From contig NZ_NINW01000050.1 in the NCBI RefSeq assembly GCF_002188465.1, forward strand, positions 26,984-90,983: a stretch of 64,000 bases of DNA, written 5' to 3'. The first letter of the stretch is position 1. Each line of letters opens with the position of its first letter. The notes under the pieces are model-generated. The model saw nothing but the letters and a program-made list of their open reading frames with translations, was not told the DNA's origin and searched no databases. Positions 47,429 to 54,567 of the stretch are shown here, one piece after another. Origin of the DNA: Pigmentiphaga sp. NML080357 (GTDB lineage: Bacteria > Pseudomonadota > Gammaproteobacteria > Burkholderiales > Burkholderiaceae_B). Made by a program: the position numbers and the translations under genes.

Positions 47429-48400
47429 TCAATCGTTCAGCCGGATTTTCTTGTCGGCGATGATCCTGCCCCACTTCTCGCGCGATGCCGCCATGGTGCG
47501 CGCCAGTTGCTGGCGGTCACCCGGGGTGACGGTCATCGCCAGGGTGGCGGCGGTCTCGGCCATCGCGGCGCTGGAGAGCGTGCGGTTGATCGCCTGGTTC
47601 AGGCGGTCGAGTATGTCGGCCGGTACTTTGGCCGGCGCGAACACGCCGAACCACGTGGTTCCGTCGTAACCCCTGAAGCCCTGTTCGGCCAGGGTGGGGA
47701 CGTCCGGGTATTGCGGCTGGCGCGCCGCCGAGGTCACACCCAGGATCTTCATCTTGCCGTTCTTCGTGTTGGCCACGGCCAGCGCCGGCGGCGCGAACAG
47801 CAGGTCGATCTGGCTGCCCATGAGCGCGTTCATCGCCGCCGGCGTGCCCTGGTAAGGCACGTGCAGCAACTGGATGCCGGCCGATTCTTCCAGCAGGCCG
47901 CCCCACAGGTGCGCGACACTGCCCAGGCCCCAGGAGCCGTAGGTCAGTTTGCCCGGCGCGCGCAAGGCCGCGTCGATCAGGCCGCGGCCGTCCTGGAAGG
48001 GCGCGTCGGGCCGGGCGACCAGCATCGCGGTCAGGATGCCGAGCTGGGCCACGGGCGAGAAATCGCGCGCGGGCTCGTAGCGGATGTGCCGGTAAAGCAG
48101 CGGGTTGAGCGCGTGGGTATCCATGTTGCCGATCATGAGGGTATGGCCGTCGGGCGCGGCGCGAGCCACGAACTCGCTGCCTATCATGCCGTTGGCGCCG
48201 GCCTTGTTCTCGACGATGAAGGGCTGGCCCAGTTGCCGGGCGAGATCTTCGCCGAGCTTGCGGGCGACCAGGTCGGCGGGCGAGCCTGCCACGTAGGGGA
48301 CGACGAAGCGCACGGGTTTGTCGGGATAGGGAGCGGCGATGGCGGCGCACGAGACGAGGGCGGCGCATGCCGCCATCAGGCGCGAAAGCAGGGAATGCAT
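47429..48400 (-). CDS. Bug family tripartite tricarboxylate transporter periplasmic binding protein
   Basis: A 323-residue periplasmic binding protein of the Bug/TctC family, which binds carboxylates, amides or aromatic acids. It has a signal peptide (MHSLLSRLMAACAALVSCAAIAA), then YPDKPVRFVVPYVAGSPADLVAR, the VENKAGANGMIGSEFVARAAPDG block that contacts the ligand carboxylate, and VPTLAEQGFRGYD near residue 240. No TctA/TctB membrane genes are nearby; orphan Bug proteins are numerous in Bordetella relatives. It lies inside the TetR-led operon and may serve uptake or sensing of the same substrate. I chose the ATG at 48400, which opens on the signal peptide. Confidence 0.91.
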   Translation of the reverse strand: MHSLLSRLMAACAALVSCAAIAAPYPDKPVRFVVPYVAGSPADLVARKLGEDLARQLGQPFIVENKAGANGMIGSEFVARAAPDGHTLMIGNMDTHALNPLLYRHIRYEPARDFSPVAQLGILTAMLVARPDAPFQDGRGLIDAALRAPGKLTYGSWGLGSVAHLWGGLLEESAGIQLLHVPYQGTPAAMNALMGSQIDLLFAPPALAVANTKNGKMKILGVTSAARQPQYPDVPTLAEQGFRGYDGTTWFGVFAPAKVPADILDRLNQAINRTLSSAAMAETAATLAMTVTPGDRQQLARTMAASREKWGRIIADKKIRLND

Positions 48401-48440
48401 TGGAAGTCTCCGTATGCGTGGAAAGAATCGATCGAAGCGC

Positions 48441-49187
48441 CTAGCGCGCGGGCGCGCCAACCGCAGGCGGCGGCGAGACCCGGCTGCCGGGGTAGTAGGC
48501 CGCCTGGAACGACGGCCGGGCCGTCATGCGCGCATACCAGTCGGCGACCCGGGGCCGCTGCGCCCACAGGTGCGCGAAGCCGAGGTCTTCCATGCGCACG
48601 ACCGTGGGCAGCATGCTGATGTCGGCGAGCGAGAATGCCGCGCCGTTGAGCCAGGGGCCGTCGGCAAGCGCCCCTTCGGCACGGGCCAGCGATTGCTCGA
48701 TCTGCTCCATGGCCTCGGCCAGGTCCTGCCGGCCGAACCCGTCCGGGCCCATGCGCAGGTACATGTGTTTGCGCAGGGGCCGCTGCGCAGCCACGTCTTC
48801 CAGGACCGGACGCGGCAGGCGGCGCAGTCCGAGACCGAATACGTGATGGAACGAGGGAATGCGCGTGGCGGCCGTCGGCACCTCGTCGATGTAGTGCGTC
48901 CATACGCGCATGCGGGCGAGTTCGAACGGATCGGAAGGCCGCAGGGCGGGGGACGGAAACACGTCTTCGAGGTATTCCATGATGACCGACGAGTCGGCGA
49001 TGGCGCGGCCATCGTGCACCAGCGTGGGCACCAGGCCGTTGGGATTGATCGCCAGGTACGCCGGCGAAAGATGTTCGTTGTCCGGCAGGGAAAGCCGGCG
49101 ATCGACCCAGTCCAGGCCTTTCTCGGCCAGCGCCATGCGCACGCGCTGGCTGCAAGTGGACACCGAGGCGTTGTAGAGCTCGAGCAT
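48441..49187 (-). CDS. glutathione S-transferase family protein (maleylacetoacetate isomerase-like)
   Basis: A 248-residue two-domain GST. The thioredoxin-like N-terminal domain (1-80) starts MLELYNASVSTCSQRVRMALAEKGL, close to the SSCSxRVRIAL signature of maleylacetoacetate/maleylpyruvate isomerases, with NPNGLVPTLVHDG and the glutathione-binding DSSVIMEYL. The helical C-terminal domain (about 95-225) has the NGAAFSLADISMLPTV N-capping motif. Context (cyclase family hydrolase upstream, FAH hydrolase downstream) supports a role as a cis-trans isomerase of a ring-cleavage product, though a detoxifying GST cannot be excluded. Confidence 0.87.
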   Translation of the reverse strand: MLELYNASVSTCSQRVRMALAEKGLDWVDRRLSLPDNEHLSPAYLAINPNGLVPTLVHDGRAIADSSVIMEYLEDVFPSPALRPSDPFELARMRVWTHYIDEVPTAATRIPSFHHVFGLGLRRLPRPVLEDVAAQRPLRKHMYLRMGPDGFGRQDLAEAMEQIEQSLARAEGALADGPWLNGAAFSLADISMLPTVVRMEDLGFAHLWAQRPRVADWYARMTARPSFQAAYYPGSRVSPPPAVGAPAR

Positions 49188-49201
49188 GGCGGTCTCCGGG
49201 T

Positions 49202-49996
49202 TCAGAGAGGAGCGAAGAGACGGTCGTCGAAGATGGCGACGGCGCGCGTCCAGCCGGCCGAGGCGGCGCGCACCTTGTGCGGGAAGCAGCTCACGTAGAA
49301 ACCGTCGGGCGGCAGGCTCTCGAGGTTGTGCAGTTTCTCCAGGTGGCAGTAGCCGATGTCGCGGCCCGCCTTGTGGCCTTCCCAGATCAGGGACTTGTCG
49401 CCCGTTTCCACATACTTGCGCGCGGTGTAGGAGAACGGCGCGTCCCAGCTCCAGGCGTCGGTGCCGGTCAACCGCACGCCGCGTTCCAGCAGGTACATCG
49501 TGGCTTCGTAGCCCATGCCGCAGCCGGTGTCGACGTAGTCGGGATGACCGTAGCGCGACCCGGCGCGCGTGTTGACCAGCACGATCTCCAGCGGCCGCAG
49601 TGTGTGGCCGATGCGTGCGAGTTCGGCCTCGACGTCGGCCGCGGTGACGACATAGCCGTCGGGGAAGTGGCGGAAATCCAGCTTGACGCCAGGCTGGAAG
49701 CACCAGTCGAGGTCGACCTCGTCGATGGTGATCGCGCGTTCGCCGCGATTCATCGTGGAGTGGAAGTGATAGGGCGCGTCCAGATGCGTGCCGCTGTGCG
49801 TCGTCAGGGTGACCCATTCGGCGGCCGCGGCTTCGCCGTCGGGCAGGTCTTCGGCCTTCAGTCCCGGCAGCAGGCGCTGGAAGCCGGCCACGCCTTGCAC
49901 GTGATTTTCGTAGGTGATGCGTGGGGCAAGCGAAGGCGGGTCCGAGAGGACGTCGTTCTCGAGATAGATGGAAAGGTCGACGATGCGGCGTGACAT
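49202..49996 (-). CDS. cyclase family metal-dependent hydrolase (kynurenine formamidase / isatin hydrolase-like)
   Basis: A 264-residue member of the cyclase family (PF04199 type), metal-dependent amidohydrolases including kynurenine formamidase and isatin hydrolase. The metal-binding motif THSGTHLDAPYHF lies near residue 65-77, with a further His in the DIGYCHLEKLHN segment near 217 and the GTDAWSWD motif near 182. It is longer than typical kynurenine formamidase (~210 residues) and closer to isatin hydrolase length. It follows the permease genes by 29 bases in the TetR-led operon and precedes the GST gene by 14. It is the likely first catabolic enzyme for the imported compound; the substrate is not known. 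Confidence 0.86.
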   Translation of the reverse strand: MSRRIVDLSIYLENDVLSDPPSLAPRITYENHVQGVAGFQRLLPGLKAEDLPDGEAAAAEWVTLTTHSGTHLDAPYHFHSTMNRGERAITIDEVDLDWCFQPGVKLDFRHFPDGYVVTAADVEAELARIGHTLRPLEIVLVNTRAGSRYGHPDYVDTGCGMGYEATMYLLERGVRLTGTDAWSWDAPFSYTARKYVETGDKSLIWEGHKAGRDIGYCHLEKLHNLESLPPDGFYVSCFPHKVRAASAGWTRAVAIFDDRLFAPL

Positions 49997-50025
49997 GATG
50001 CGTCCGGACGGTAGGGTGGAAGGGA

Positions 50026-50805
50026 TCAGCGATGGATGCGGACCATGCGTTCGGCCAGCGCGAGCAGGACGTTGCTCAGCAGCCCGATGATGCCCAGCAG
50101 GACCACGCCTGCGTAGAGCTCCGGGGCGCGGAACGACCGTGCTGCCATGAGGATGGCGGAACCCAGTCCGGTCTGCGACGCCAGCATTTCGCCGACGATC
50201 GCCAGCACGAGCGCAATGGTCAGCGACAGGCGCATGCCGGTGATCACGTCCGGCAGGGTGTGCGGCAAGCCGATCTTGGCGACGAACGCGCGGCGCGACA
50301 GGCCGAGCACGCGCGCGACTTCGTGCAGGCGCGGATCGATCGACGCGAAACCGTGCACCGTAGACAGCAGCACCGGCCAGATGGCGCCGAACGCGATGAC
50401 GGCCAGTACCATGCCGGGCGACAAGCCGAGCAGCGCGATGGCGACCGGCATCACCGCCGAGGCGGGCAAGGGGCGGATGAACTCGAGCGTGGGTTGTATC
50501 CAGGCGCGTAGCGCGGGCGAAATGCCGATCAGCGTGCCGATCGCGACGCCAAGGGCCGATGCCAGCACCCAGCCATAGATCATCCGTTCCACGGTGGCCG
50601 CGCTGGCGGCGGCAAGATCGCCTTCGGCGAGCCCGTGCCGAAGGGCTTCCCACGTGGCCTGCGGCGAAGGCAGGAAAATCGGCGAAACCCAGCCGGCCGC
50701 GCTGGCCCAGGCCCAGGCTCCGACGAGCGCGAGCAGGACCAGCAGGCCGCCCGCGGCATCGCCCAGGCGCCGTGCCAGGCGCGGCGGCGCAAGCGCGGCG
50801 CTCAT
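50026..50805 (-). CDS. ABC transporter permease (SsuC/TauC family), second permease
   Basis: A 259-residue inner membrane permease of the nitrate/sulfonate/taurine importer class (BPD_transp_1). It has about six hydrophobic segments and the cytoplasmic EAA loop, seen as EVARVLGLSRRAFVAKIGLPHTLPDVITGMR near residue 155-185. The start at 50805 overlaps the previous permease stop by four bases. Importers of this class usually use a homodimer from one permease gene, so two different permease genes with a single ATPase gene is notable. Confidence 0.9.
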   Translation of the reverse strand: MSAALAPPRLARRLGDAAGGLLVLLALVGAWAWASAAGWVSPIFLPSPQATWEALRHGLAEGDLAAASAATVERMIYGWVLASALGVAIGTLIGISPALRAWIQPTLEFIRPLPASAVMPVAIALLGLSPGMVLAVIAFGAIWPVLLSTVHGFASIDPRLHEVARVLGLSRRAFVAKIGLPHTLPDVITGMRLSLTIALVLAIVGEMLASQTGLGSAILMAARSFRAPELYAGVVLLGIIGLLSNVLLALAERMVRIHR

Positions 50806-51566
50806 GGGCGGGCTCCCCGGCGGCCGAACAGGCGTTCCTGCAGCCGCAGCAGACCGGCGTTTACCGCCCAGCCCAGCACGCCTATCCAGATGACCAGCGC
50901 GAGCATCAGTGCCGGGTTGAGGCTTTGTTGCGCCATGCTGAGCCCGTAGCCCAGGCCCATGGGATTGGCGACGATCTCGGTGGTTACCGCGATGGTCAGC
51001 GCGATGCCCAGCGACAGCCGCAGTCCGACGAAGATGCGCGGCAGCGCCGCCGGCAGGACGATCTTCCAGGCCCGCCGCAGGCCGCGCAGGCCCAGGACTT
51101 GCGCAACCTCCAGCAGGCGCGGTTCGATGCGCGCCACGCCGTCCTGGGCGAACATCAGCATGGGCCAGATGCAGGTGAAGGCCACCACCGCGCTTTCCAT
51201 GCGATAGCCGAAGCCGAATGCCAGCATCGCGATGGGAACCAGGGCTACGGAAGGCAGGGGACGAAGCAGATTGACCGTCAGCGCGGACAGGCGCCCCACG
51301 CGCGGCACCGCGCCGAACCATAGGCCGCACGCCAGGCCGATCCCGCCGCCCATCGCCAGGCCAAGCAGCGCGTTGCCCAATGTCTGGGCCGAGGCGGCGG
51401 CAAGGGATCCGTCGAGCGCGGCGGCCCACATGGCGCGCAGGATTTCCGACGGCCGGGCGAATGCGTCGCTTTGCGCGCCCGTGGCCAGCATGGCGAGTTC
51501 GGCGGCGAGGAGCGCGGCCACGGGCAGTGCAAGGCCGCGCAGGCGCGAGAGGTAGCCTCGGCTCAC
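50802..51566 (-). CDS. ABC transporter permease (SsuC/TauC family), first permease
   Basis: A 254-residue permease of the same family as its downstream neighbour, starting with GTG at 51566 that overlaps the ATPase stop (GTGA). It has the EAA loop EVAQVLGLRGLRRAWKIVLPAALPRIFVGLR and membrane segments throughout. It is clearly diverged from the second permease rather than a recent copy, which suggests a heterodimeric channel. Confidence 0.9.
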   Translation of the reverse strand: MSRGYLSRLRGLALPVAALLAAELAMLATGAQSDAFARPSEILRAMWAAALDGSLAAASAQTLGNALLGLAMGGGIGLACGLWFGAVPRVGRLSALTVNLLRPLPSVALVPIAMLAFGFGYRMESAVVAFTCIWPMLMFAQDGVARIEPRLLEVAQVLGLRGLRRAWKIVLPAALPRIFVGLRLSLGIALTIAVTTEIVANPMGLGYGLSMAQQSLNPALMLALVIWIGVLGWAVNAGLLRLQERLFGRRGARP

Positions 51567-52393
51567 GGACGCGGCTCCTGGATGAAATCGAACAGGAAGC
51601 GCCGCAGGCGCAGGAATTCGGGATGCTCGCGGGTGGCGAGCTGGTCGCGCGGATGGGGCAGCTCGATCACGATGTCCTGCGCCAGGCTGCTGCGTTGAGA
51701 TCCGGGATTGGCGCGCAGCGCGATCACGCGGTCGCCAAGGTAGATCGCTTCTTCCAGGTCGTGGGTGATGAACAGCACGGTGGTTCCGTGCTGGCGGACC
51801 AGCGCCAGCAGGTCGTCCTGCAGCGATTGGCGCGTCATGGCGTCCAGCGCGCCGAACGGCTCGTCCATCAGCAGGACCGCCGGCCGCTGCGCCAGGCAGC
51901 GCGCGATCTGCAGGCGTTGCTGCATGCCGCCGGACAATTCGGCCGGATACTTCGCGGCATGGGCAGCCAGGCCGACCTGGGCCAGCAGCGGCGCGATGCG
52001 CGCCGACCGCTCGGCGCGCGGCACGCGGGCGGCCTCGAGCGCGAGCGAGACGTTGCCGGCCACGGTGCGCCAGGGCAGCAGCGCGCGCCCGTAGTCCTGG
52101 AACACGATGGCCACGTCCTGCGCCGGGCCATCGACGTTCCTGTCGTCGCGCAGGATGCGGCCGGAAGTCGGGCGAACGAGGCCCGACAGCAGCCGCAGCA
52201 GCGTAGTCTTGCCGCAGCCCGACGGACCCACGACGCAGACGAATTCACCCCGGCCGAGCGCGAGATCCAGGCCGTTGATGATGCGGCGTCCGCCCAGGTC
52301 CAGCGCCACCCCGTCCAGCCGGATCAGCGGCTGTGCGGCGGGGCGGACCGCGACACTCGGATCCAAGCTTGCTTCGCGCAACGCCGCGGTCAC
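51563..52393 (-). CDS. ABC transporter ATP-binding protein (SsuB/TauB family)
   Basis: A 276-residue importer ATPase with intact motifs: Walker A GPSGCGKTT near residue 54, Q-loop VFQDYGRALLPW, signature LSGGMQQRLQ, Walker B VLLMDEPFGALD and switch His THDLEEA. I chose the GTG at 52393, which overlaps the binding-protein stop by four bases; a longer frame upstream lies antisense-like over the binding-protein gene. It would energise both permeases encoded downstream. Confidence 0.9.
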   Translation of the reverse strand: MTAALREASLDPSVAVRPAAQPLIRLDGVALDLGGRRIINGLDLALGRGEFVCVVGPSGCGKTTLLRLLSGLVRPTSGRILRDDRNVDGPAQDVAIVFQDYGRALLPWRTVAGNVSLALEAARVPRAERSARIAPLLAQVGLAAHAAKYPAELSGGMQQRLQIARCLAQRPAVLLMDEPFGALDAMTRQSLQDDLLALVRQHGTTVLFITHDLEEAIYLGDRVIALRANPGSQRSSLAQDIVIELPHPRDQLATREHPEFLRLRRFLFDFIQEPRP

Positions 52394-53319
52394 TTCGCCA
52401 CCATCGCGGCAAGGTCGGGCGTCTTGCGCAGCATGCCTTGCTGGCGCATGGTGTCGGCCCAGAATTGCAATTCGCCGCTGGCTAACGGCACCTTGTAGAC
52501 GGGCACCGCAAGGCTCGCCAGTACCGGTGCGGGTACTTTGAGGTACTTGCCCATGTCGGCGCGCGCGGTCTCCGGATTGGCGGCGGCGAATTCCAGCGCC
52601 TCGGCCAGCGCCGCGCGGAAACCTTCGATGGCCTGGCCATGCTGTTGCTGCCAGGCGCGCGTGGACATGTACAGCATGTTGGAGAACCCGGCGGGCAGAT
52701 CCGGCGCCAACGGCGACAGCAGCGTGCCGGCACCGCTTTGCACGATACGGCCCAGGAACGGATCGGCGGTGACGGCGGCGTCGATGGAGCCTCCCTTGAG
52801 CAGATCGCCCATTTGCGGGAAGGCGCCTTCCACGAAGGTGACCTTGCGCGTGTCCACCCCCTGGTCGGCCAGCCACTTGCGGCCGATGATGTGCAGCGCC
52901 GCGTTCAAGCCGGGCACGGCGATCTTCTTGCCCACCAGGTCGGCCGCGCTCTTGACCCCGCCGCCGTTGCGCACGACCAGGCCGATCGACCTGGACGACT
53001 GGCTATGGATGCTGGTGCCCGCCAGCCCTACCAGATCCATGCCGCTGTCGTTGGCCTGCAGCAGCACGGGGCTGGCCACGCCGGCGATCTGTACCGAGCC
53101 GGATTGCAGCGCCGCGGGCATGACGCCGCTCAGCGCAAGCTGCTGCGGCGTCACTTCGAGGCCGCGCTTGGCGAAAAAGCCGCGTTCCTTGGCGACGAAA
53201 AGCGGCATGAACTCCGATACCGCGGTGTAGGCCACGGTAACGCGGGTCTGCGCCGCCGCGCCGGCCGCCCACAATGCGAGTGCCAGGCCCAGGGCAGGGA
53301 CGAGTTTCGACGTCTTCAT
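52390..53319 (-). CDS. ABC transporter substrate-binding protein (SsuA/NMT1-THI5 family)
   Basis: A 309-residue periplasmic binding protein of the class that binds sulfonates, nitrate, pyrimidine precursors or aromatic acids. It has a signal peptide (MKTSKLVPALGLALALWAAGAAA), the VTVAYTAVSEFMPLFVAKERGFFAKRGL family start, and KSAADLVGKKIAVPGLNAALHI near residue 122. It starts 39 bases after the TetR stop and its end overlaps the ATPase start, so it is the first transport gene of the operon. Ligand identity cannot be read from the sequence. Confidence 0.91.
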   Translation of the reverse strand: MKTSKLVPALGLALALWAAGAAAQTRVTVAYTAVSEFMPLFVAKERGFFAKRGLEVTPQQLALSGVMPAALQSGSVQIAGVASPVLLQANDSGMDLVGLAGTSIHSQSSRSIGLVVRNGGGVKSAADLVGKKIAVPGLNAALHIIGRKWLADQGVDTRKVTFVEGAFPQMGDLLKGGSIDAAVTADPFLGRIVQSGAGTLLSPLAPDLPAGFSNMLYMSTRAWQQQHGQAIEGFRAALAEALEFAAANPETARADMGKYLKVPAPVLASLAVPVYKVPLASGELQFWADTMRQQGMLRKTPDLAAMVAK

Positions 53320-53358
53320 GATGTCTCCGGTGAAGGTGTGTTCAGGGCAGAGGGGCGG

Positions 53359-54036
53359 CTAGACGTTGCACGCGCTGCGTATGCCCGCCGCGAGAAAGCG
53401 GCAGAGCAGTTCGGCCGAACGGTCGAATTGCCGCGCCTTGGCCTCGCCGTGCGACAGGTCTTCGATGCGCTGGTCGCTGATGTGATGCATCAAGGCGCCC
53501 AGCGAGAACTGGTAGCACCATGCCGCCTGGGCGCGCGAGATGCCCGGCAGCGCCTTCATGAACGCGTCGATATAGGCATGCGCGACGGGATCGAAGAGTT
53601 CCGCCCGCGGACCGCTGTTCTCCGGCCCTTGCTCCACCAGGTTGCGCGCTACCAGTTGCATGAACTGCCGCCCCTCGGGATCGGCCGCCAGCTTCAGCGC
53701 CGGCCGCACGAAGGCGCGCACGATGCGCTCCAGCAATTCCTCCCGCGGCCCCTGCCAAAGCGTCTCCAGCGCCGCCAGCCGCTCTTTGATGTAGCCCGAG
53801 CGCTGGCGGAAGATTTCCTCGTAGAGCTCGAGCTTGGGGCCGTAGTAGTACCCCACCAGAGCCAGCGGCACGCCGGCTTCCTCCGCGATGTCCCGTATCG
53901 ACACCCCGTGATAGCCATGCCGCGCGAACAGCCGCTCGGCCGCGGCGAGGATATTGCGGCGCCGGTCCGGCGCTTCTTCCGCCTCGGCCCGCGGACGGGC
54001 GCGGCGGGGAGCAGAGGTTCTTGCTTGGGTAGCCAT
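53359..54036 (-). CDS. TetR family transcriptional regulator
   Basis: A 225-residue TetR-type repressor. The N-terminal helix-turn-helix (about residues 26-70: RRNILAAAERLFARHGYHGVSIRDIAEEAGVPLALVGYYYGPK) is canonical; residues 75-225 form the ligand-binding domain. It is the first gene of the same-strand run down to the FAH gene, unlike most TetR genes that sit divergent to their targets. Two near-identical palindromes lie 19 bases upstream of its start and overlap its promoter, so autorepression and control of the whole downstream operon are likely. The inducer may be the transported substrate or its CoA-free breakdown product. Confidence 0.93.
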   Translation of the reverse strand: MATQARTSAPRRARPRAEAEEAPDRRRNILAAAERLFARHGYHGVSIRDIAEEAGVPLALVGYYYGPKLELYEEIFRQRSGYIKERLAALETLWQGPREELLERIVRAFVRPALKLAADPEGRQFMQLVARNLVEQGPENSGPRAELFDPVAHAYIDAFMKALPGISRAQAAWCYQFSLGALMHHISDQRIEDLSHGEAKARQFDRSAELLCRFLAAGIRSACNV

Positions 54037-54054
54037 GTCTCGATCTAAGGGTTT

Positions 54055-54089
54055 TGTACGATCGTACAGTTTGTTGTACGACCGTACAA
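54055..54089 (-). promoter_or_regulatory. twin TetR operators overlapping the operon promoter
   Basis: A perfect 14-bp palindrome TGTACGATCGTACA (54055-54068) and a one-mismatch copy TGTACGACCGTACA (54075-54088), exactly 20 bp apart, so on the same face of the helix. On the minus strand TTGTAC (54089-54084) and TACGAT (54066-54061), 17 bases apart, form a promoter whose -35 lies in one palindrome and -10 in the other. This is the expected geometry for repression by two cooperating TetR dimers. Confidence 0.8.
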
Positions 54090-54248
54090 ATTGGTGAAAA
54101 CCAGAGGATGGGACCGATTCTTGGACGTTGCCAGGAAAGCGCTGCTGCAGGCTTTTCCTCGTGGCCCTTAGACTCCGTTACACTGGAGGTTTGCCAGCCG
54201 GTGGCTCGTGCCGGCGAGTTTCCGACCCTTGCGCAGTCAACTGCCGCA

Positions 54249-54469
54249 GCTCGTGCCGGTTGGGCGGAGCCGATGCGGCGTGTCAGAGCGCGCCGAGGGC
54301 TACCGAAGGAAGGGCGGGGAAGTCGTCGGGGGCCTGTTTGAGCGCGGCGAAGCGGAGCGAGTTTGCCCCCGGCGCCGCCCTGACGAGGTAGACGAGGGGC
54401 GGCCTGGCGGGCGCCGTCCCGCCAGGCCGCGCGACCAGGTCGCGTCGGCTCCGCCCAATCGGCACGAGC
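54249..54469. repeat. 221-bp element bounded by 29-bp inverted repeats
   Basis: A 29-base arm at 54249-54277 (begins GCTCGTGCCGGTTGGGCGG) recurs inverted at 54441-54469 with two mismatches. Between them is a GC-rich 163-base core with its own partial symmetry (GGGCGGCCTGGCGGG and CCCGCCAGGCCGC) and no coding potential. It could be a miniature mobile element or a repeated intergenic sequence; no target-site duplication is obvious. It fills most of the 531-base tetR-hom gap. Confidence 0.6.
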
Positions 54470-54483
54470 GTGTTAAGAACCCA

Positions 54484-54512
54484 TTCGATGCAATCCACCT
54501 GACTGCATCGAA
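54484..54512 (+). promoter_or_regulatory. perfect 9-bp hairpin in the hom leader
   Basis: TTCGATGCA (54484-54492) and TGCATCGAA (54504-54512) with an 11-base loop lie 55 bases before the hom start. No T-run follows, so it is not a terminator; it may be a protein site or leader structure. Confidence 0.45.
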
Positions 54513-54567
54513 ACGAACCAGAACGACCAACCCATTTTTCGAAGAACCCGTATTGCCCGGAAACACA

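Noticed and set aside
54208..54567. Upstream extension of hom by up to 120 codons
   Set aside because: The extension crosses the inverted-repeat element and has no homologous N-terminus; the Rossmann fold starts directly after the ATG at 54568.
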